DNA from: Microbacterium salitolerans
Lineage (GTDB): Bacteria > Actinomycetota > Actinomycetes > Actinomycetales > Microbacteriaceae
Assembly: GCF_019720895.1 (NCBI RefSeq)
Contig: NZ_JAHKSH010000004.1
Span: forward strand, 372,001 to 436,000
DNA length: 64,000 bases
Reading direction: 5' to 3'
Under the pieces are notes generated by a model, which worked only from the letters and a program-made list of their open reading frames with translations, had not been told where the DNA came from and did no database searches. Both the position numbers and the translations under genes were made by a program. Shown here piece by piece: positions 60,764 to 64,000 of the stretch (positions are counted from its first letter, which is position 1; each line of letters begins with the position of its first letter).

Positions 60764-61483
60764 TCACTCGCCGGTCGGCGCGCACATGCCATCGGAGCGG
60801 ACGAGGCCCGAGCGCACGCGCTCCCATGCGCGATCGCGCATGGACCGCAGCAGCTCCGCACCCTCCGCGGCCGATGCGCCCGTGGGATCTCCCAGCACGC
60901 CGTTCGGAGAGGCCGCGCGCACCCCGCCGGCCCGCAGCTCGGGCAGGAGGCGGGCGATCGGCTCCGTCCGCCCCGGCGCCGCCCGCTCCGTCCGAACGCG
61001 CGCGGGATCGAGATGCAGCAGGATCGAGGTCTCGAGGCGGCCCGCGTGCGCGTCCGCGACACCGAGACGCGGATCCGGCGCGCACGGCACCCACGACACG
61101 TCGCGCTCCTCGTCCGCCCGCAGCTCGGGGATCGCCCCGGCCAGCGCGGGTGCATTGCCGCCGTGCCCGCTGACGAACACGATGCGGCCGGCCCAGGCGC
61201 TCGCCGAGCGCGCGACCTCGCGCACGACGGCGGCGAGCACCTCCGAGCCGATCGAGACCGTGCCGGGGAACCCCTGATGCTCGCCGCTCGCCCCGAGCGC
61301 TATCGCGGGCGCGCACACGGATCCCTCCCACCGGGCGGAGAGATCGCGCGCGACGGCCGTCGCGATCACCGTGTCGACGTCGAGCGGCAGGTGCGGCCCG
61401 TGCTGCTCGAGGGATCCGACAGGGATGACGAGGGGCGGTCCGTCCACCTCCGGCCAGGCGCGATCGGCGAGCAGCGGGCTCAT
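60764..61483 (-). CDS. mftE: MftE, creatininase-family peptidase of mycofactocin maturation
   Basis: A 239-residue metal peptidase that releases the terminal Val-Tyr-derived unit from the modified MftA peptide. Creatininase-family signatures are intact: PVGSLEQHGPHLPLDVDT (metal ligands Glu and His), GASGEHQGFPGT, SGHGGN and DAHAGRLETS. ATG 61483 overlaps the mftC stop as ATGA, so the longer open frame is just mftC in another register. Last gene of the mftABCE operon. Confidence 0.92.
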   Translation of the reverse strand: MSPLLADRAWPEVDGPPLVIPVGSLEQHGPHLPLDVDTVIATAVARDLSARWEGSVCAPAIALGASGEHQGFPGTVSIGSEVLAAVVREVARSASAWAGRIVFVSGHGGNAPALAGAIPELRADEERDVSWVPCAPDPRLGVADAHAGRLETSILLHLDPARVRTERAAPGRTEPIARLLPELRAGGVRAASPNGVLGDPTGASAAEGAELLRSMRDRAWERVRSGLVRSDGMCAPTGE

Positions 61484-62727
61484 CCGACGGGCGGGCGGAA
61501 TCCCGCGAGCGGATCCTCCTCGCACGCGCTGACGGGCGGGCGCGGAGCGTCGGGCCGGCGCCCGATCGTCACCTGCACGGGCCCCATGCCGTCGCGCGGA
61601 CGCGGCGGACTCGTGCGATGCGAGTGGTCGCCCATCGGCTTCGGGGCGTCGGACATCTGCTTGTCCTTGAGCGCCTGCTCGCCGAATCCTCGCACGCACT
61701 CGGGGTCGGGGCCGTCGAGCGGCAGGCCCGTGAAGAACTTCGCCGCCATGCAGCCGCCCTTGCACGCGTCGAAGAACTGGCACGACGTGCATGCCCCGCC
61801 CGACTGCGGCTGACGCAGTCGCTGGAACAGCTCGGAGGTGCGCCAGACATCGGTGAAGCCGCCGTCGTCCCGGACGCTGCCGGCCAGGAACTCGTCGTGG
61901 ATCGCGAACGGGCACGCGTACACGTCGCCGATCGGGTCGATGAGGCACACGACGCGCCCCGCACCGCACAGATTGAGACCCGGAAGCGACTCGCCGTACG
62001 CGGAGAGATGGAAGAACGAGTCGCCCGTCAGCACGTCCTCGCCGTGCGCGACCAGCCAGTCGTAGAGCTCGCGCTGCTGGTCCGCCGTCGGGTGCAGGTC
62101 GTCCCACACGTCGGTCGCGCGCCCCGCGGGGCGCAGGCGCGTGAGCCGCAGCTGGGCCCCGTACCGATCGGCGAGCGCCTTGAACTCGTCGAGCTGCGAG
62201 ATGTTCGTGCGCGTGCACACGACCGACAGCTTGAAGTTCTCCATTCCGGCCGCGCGGAGATTCTCCATCGCGCGGATCGCGATGTCGTACGAGCGCCCGC
62301 CGCGGATGGCGTCGTTGACCTCCGCCGTCGCGCCGTCGAGCGAGATCTGCACGTCGACGTAGTCGTTGGCGGCGAGGCGCTCCGCCACCTCCGGGGTGAT
62401 CTTGACGCCGTTCGTCGAGAACTTCACCCCCACGCTGTGGCTCGTGGCGTAGTCGAGCAGCTCCCAGAAGTCGCTCCTCACGGTGGGCTCGCCGCCGCCG
62501 ATGTTGACGTAGAAGACCTGCATCCGCTCGAGTTCGTCGATGATCTCCTTGCACTCCGCAGTCGTCAGCTCGCGCGGATCCCTTCTGCCGGAGGCCGACA
62601 GGCAGTGGATGCACGAGAGGTTGCACGCGTACGTGAGCTCCCACGTGAGGCAGATCGGCGCGTCGAGGCCGTGCTCGAAGTGGTCGACGAGGCGCTGCGG
62701 CTTCGCCTCGGGGGGTGCGATGGTCAT
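61480..62727 (-). CDS. mftC: MftC, radical SAM/SPASM maturase
   Basis: A 415-residue radical SAM enzyme that oxidatively decarboxylates the C-terminal Tyr of MftA and then joins it to the preceding Val. The SAM cluster is CxxxCxxC at Cys35-39-42 (CNLSCIHC), with VNIGGGEPT after it. The C-terminal SPASM cysteines are in LNLCGAGRVVC, YACPF and CTSCQFFDACKGGC. A Pro-rich tail of about 50 residues extends past the usual end. The start overlaps mftB. Confidence 0.95.
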   Translation of the reverse strand: MTIAPPEAKPQRLVDHFEHGLDAPICLTWELTYACNLSCIHCLSASGRRDPRELTTAECKEIIDELERMQVFYVNIGGGEPTVRSDFWELLDYATSHSVGVKFSTNGVKITPEVAERLAANDYVDVQISLDGATAEVNDAIRGGRSYDIAIRAMENLRAAGMENFKLSVVCTRTNISQLDEFKALADRYGAQLRLTRLRPAGRATDVWDDLHPTADQQRELYDWLVAHGEDVLTGDSFFHLSAYGESLPGLNLCGAGRVVCLIDPIGDVYACPFAIHDEFLAGSVRDDGGFTDVWRTSELFQRLRQPQSGGACTSCQFFDACKGGCMAAKFFTGLPLDGPDPECVRGFGEQALKDKQMSDAPKPMGDHSHRTSPPRPRDGMGPVQVTIGRRPDAPRPPVSACEEDPLAGFRPPVG

Positions 62728-62990
62728 GACGTCCTCTCCTGCAGCATGTGCGATCGGCGCAGGGTCTCGAGAGCGCTGAGGTAGGCGCGTTCGCGCTCGG
62801 GGGCGACCCCGACGGCGGCGAGCGCGGCGCGGGCCGACGGCGCGTCGGCGAGGCGCTCGACGATGTCGAGCAGTGTGCGGTCCTTGAGGAACGAGAGCTT
62901 GCGTGTGCCGAAGTGGTACAGCAGCGCGCCGAACGGCTCAGGCCGCACCGACACCTGCGGGTCGAGGCGCCAGGCGCGATCGGGGTCCAT
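62724..62990 (-). CDS. mftB: MftB, peptide chaperone (RRE) of mycofactocin
   Basis: An 88-residue winged-helix-like RiPP recognition protein that binds MftA and presents it to MftC. The conserved LDPQVSVRPEPFGALLYHFGTRKLSFL segment lies at 9-35. The ATG shares one base with the mftA stop codon, and its own stop overlaps mftC, so expression of the three is tightly coupled. Confidence 0.93.
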   Translation of the reverse strand: MDPDRAWRLDPQVSVRPEPFGALLYHFGTRKLSFLKDRTLLDIVERLADAPSARAALAAVGVAPERERAYLSALETLRRSHMLQERTS

Positions 62991-63088
62991 CAGTAGACAC
63001 CGCACATTCCGTCGATCGAGACCTCCTCGACGAGGGCGTCGTCGGCGATGAGGTCGTCGTTCGGCTCCTGCGTGACGTCGTTGTCCAT
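62990..63088 (-). CDS. mftA: MftA, mycofactocin precursor peptide
   Basis: A 32-residue ribosomal peptide that is the source of the redox cofactor mycofactocin. The acidic leader carries the EEVSIDGMCGVY C terminus, with the invariant IDGMCGVY end whose last two residues (Val31-Tyr32) become the cofactor. It is too short for normal gene calls. ATG 63086-63088 has the ribosome site GGAGGAG about 8 nt upstream. First gene of the leftward mftABCE operon. Confidence 0.96.
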   Translation of the reverse strand: MDNDVTQEPNDDLIADDALVEEVSIDGMCGVY

Positions 63089-63138
63089 GTCGTTCTCCTC
63101 CGGTATCGACTGCGTCGGCGGTCACCTGACTGGTCGCG

Positions 63139-63188
63139 AGCGTATTGACACCGAGTGCCGGATGGAAGATCCCTTCCGCTGGCAGGAA
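63139..63188 (-). promoter_or_regulatory. mftA promoter with two control boxes
   Basis: Read leftward: TTCCT-N5-CGGAA (63188-63174), a 13-nt gap, CGGCAC-TCG-GTGTCA (63160-63146) and -10 TACGCT (63144-63139). 14 of 15 bases of CACTCGGTGTCAATA are shared with the mftD promoter. The leader to the mftA ATG is about 44 nt. The region also lies ahead of the divergent mftR. Confidence 0.6.
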
Positions 63189-63200
63189 GCATCCGACACG

Positions 63201-63827
63201 ATGGCCTCCATGCATCAGGTCATGCCGGGCGGATCACCGCCGAGATCGCGGGGACGCGCCCGCCGCGTCTCGCACGGCGAGCTCGGCACGGTCGCGCTCG
63301 AGCTGTTCGTCGAACGGGGCTTCGAGGAGACGACGATGGACGACATCGCCGACGCCGCCGGCGTCTCGCGCCGCACGCTGTTCCGCTACTTCCCGTCGAA
63401 GAACGACCTTCCGTGGGGTGACTTCGACGGGATGCTCGACCGCCTGAGATCGCACCTCGCGCGCGTGCCCGTCGACGTGCCCGTGCGCGAGGCCCTGCGC
63501 GCCGCCGTCATCGAGTTCAATTCGTTCCCGCCCGAGACGGCGCACATCCATCGCGAGCGCATGCGCCTGCTCCTGCACGTCCCGGCGCTCCGCGCGCATT
63601 CGGCACTGCGATACGCCGCATGGCAGCAGGTGGTCGCCGACTTCGTCGCGACCCGAACGCCCTACGACGCGCGGGCCCTCGTCCCGCAGGCGGTCGCCGG
63701 CGCGTGCCTCGGGGTGTGCATCGCGGCCTACGAGAGCTGGCTCGACGGCGGATCCGCATCGCTCGGCGCCGTGCTCGGCGAGGCGTTCGACGCCTTCGAC
63801 GACGTGCTCGTCGAGGCCGCGCCGTGA
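63201..63827 (+). CDS. mftR: MftR, TetR-family regulator of mycofactocin biosynthesis
   Basis: About 208 residues. The N-terminal HTH has the MftR pattern RARRVSHGELGTVALELF then RGFEETTMDDIADAAGVSRRTLFRYF and the PSKNDLPWGDFD element; a TetR ligand domain follows. In mycobacteria MftR represses mft genes and, as I recall, is released by long-chain acyl-CoA. The start is uncertain: ATG 63201, 63210 or 63222 fit; ATG 63162 would overlap the predicted mftA promoter. It is divergent from mftA and overlaps mftG. Confidence 0.85.
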   Translation: MASMHQVMPGGSPPRSRGRARRVSHGELGTVALELFVERGFEETTMDDIADAAGVSRRTLFRYFPSKNDLPWGDFDGMLDRLRSHLARVPVDVPVREALRAAVIEFNSFPPETAHIHRERMRLLLHVPALRAHSALRYAAWQQVVADFVATRTPYDARALVPQAVAGACLGVCIAAYESWLDGGSASLGAVLGEAFDAFDDVLVEAAP

Positions 63828-64000
63828 TCCGCACGGTCGTCGTGGGGGCGGGCGCGGCGGGCATCCCCCTCGCCGTCCGGCTCAGCGACGACCCGCGCCG
63901 CTCGGTCGTCCTGCTCGAGGCCGGAGCAGACGGCGCGTCCGACGATGCCGGCCTGCGCGACGGATCCGCGCTGCGCGGCGCCGATCCCGCTCACGCCGCC
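63824..64000 (+). CDS. mftG: MftG, GMC-family oxidoreductase, N-terminal part
   Basis: The first 59 codons; the gene runs off the window. It begins with the FAD loop VVVGAGAAGIPLAVRL and VVLLEAG, typical of GMC flavoproteins. In its place beside mftR it is MftG, proposed to re-oxidise reduced mycofactocin and pass electrons towards the respiratory chain. GTG 63824 overlaps the mftR stop codon (GTGA). Confidence 0.85.
   Translation, partial: MIRTVVVGAGAAGIPLAVRLSDDPRRSVVLLEAGADGASDDAGLRDGSALRGADPAHAA

Noticed and set aside
1-64000. tRNA genes, CRISPR arrays, insertion sequences, prophage or integrase
   Set aside because: I looked for T-loop-like sequences, regular direct repeats and transposase or integrase motifs and found none convincing.

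Overview
The window is about 70% GC, densely packed with short intergenic gaps, and carries many TAnnnT -10 boxes only 6-7 nt in front of start codons (leaderless expression). It has the actinobacterial order purK / PH-domain protein / birA / accE / accD / maf / accA3 / lpdA / purine nucleoside phosphorylase / phosphosugar mutase. This points to a high-GC actinobacterium, most likely Microbacteriaceae (Microbacterium-like). I see no tRNA, rRNA, insertion sequence, prophage or CRISPR array.

Layout. 1-15.7 kb is core chromosome: purK (cut by the window edge), a bacterial PH-domain membrane protein, biotin ligase BirA, a DUF559-type nuclease-like protein, acyl-CoA carboxylase epsilon and beta subunits, a candidate small RNA, a three-gene two-component operon, an RNA methyltransferase, Maf, the biotinylated carboxylase AccA3, LpdA, PNP and a phosphohexomutase. 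15.7-23.2 kb is a mannitol PTS locus: divergent MtlR, a stand-alone EIIB, HPr, EI, MtlA (EIICBA) and MtlD. 23.2-39.7 kb is accessory amine and aromatic catabolism: a TetR regulator; an APC permease, an APH-type kinase and a class-III PLP enzyme that resemble the phosphorylate-then-lyase routes for ethanolamine or hydroxylysine; an amidohydrolase; a copper amine oxidase with a divergent IclR; a sulfotransferase; an aldehyde dehydrogenase; an AraC regulator; and a 3-hydroxybenzoate-type flavin hydroxylase.

39.8-64 kb is the most interesting part. A long leftward gene run encodes two NDMA-type alcohol dehydrogenases around an aldehyde dehydrogenase, a UGSC-like protein (CGSC form) with its large partner, another zinc alcohol dehydrogenase, an ACMSD-type amidohydrolase and a complete peptide-type ABC importer. 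A divergent rightward operon encodes both subunits of a CoA transferase, a second amidohydrolase and an SDR. Next come a small CxxC protein and an IclR regulator. A complete mycofactocin system follows: mftD-mftF rightward, mftE-mftC-mftB-mftA leftward, mftR and the start of mftG rightward, including the 32-codon mftA.

How it may work together. NDMA-type alcohol dehydrogenases hold their nicotinamide cofactor tightly and are thought to pass electrons to mycofactocin. The plausible flow is import, release of an alcohol, alcohol to aldehyde (mycofactocin-dependent), aldehyde to acid, then acid to CoA ester. Two palindromic motifs, TTCCG-N5-CGGAA and a CAC-N3-GTG box, recur at the putative control regions of the importer, the ADH/CoA-transferase divergon and both mft promoters. 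This suggests one regulon covering uptake, oxidation and cofactor supply. The substrate is not evident from sequence.
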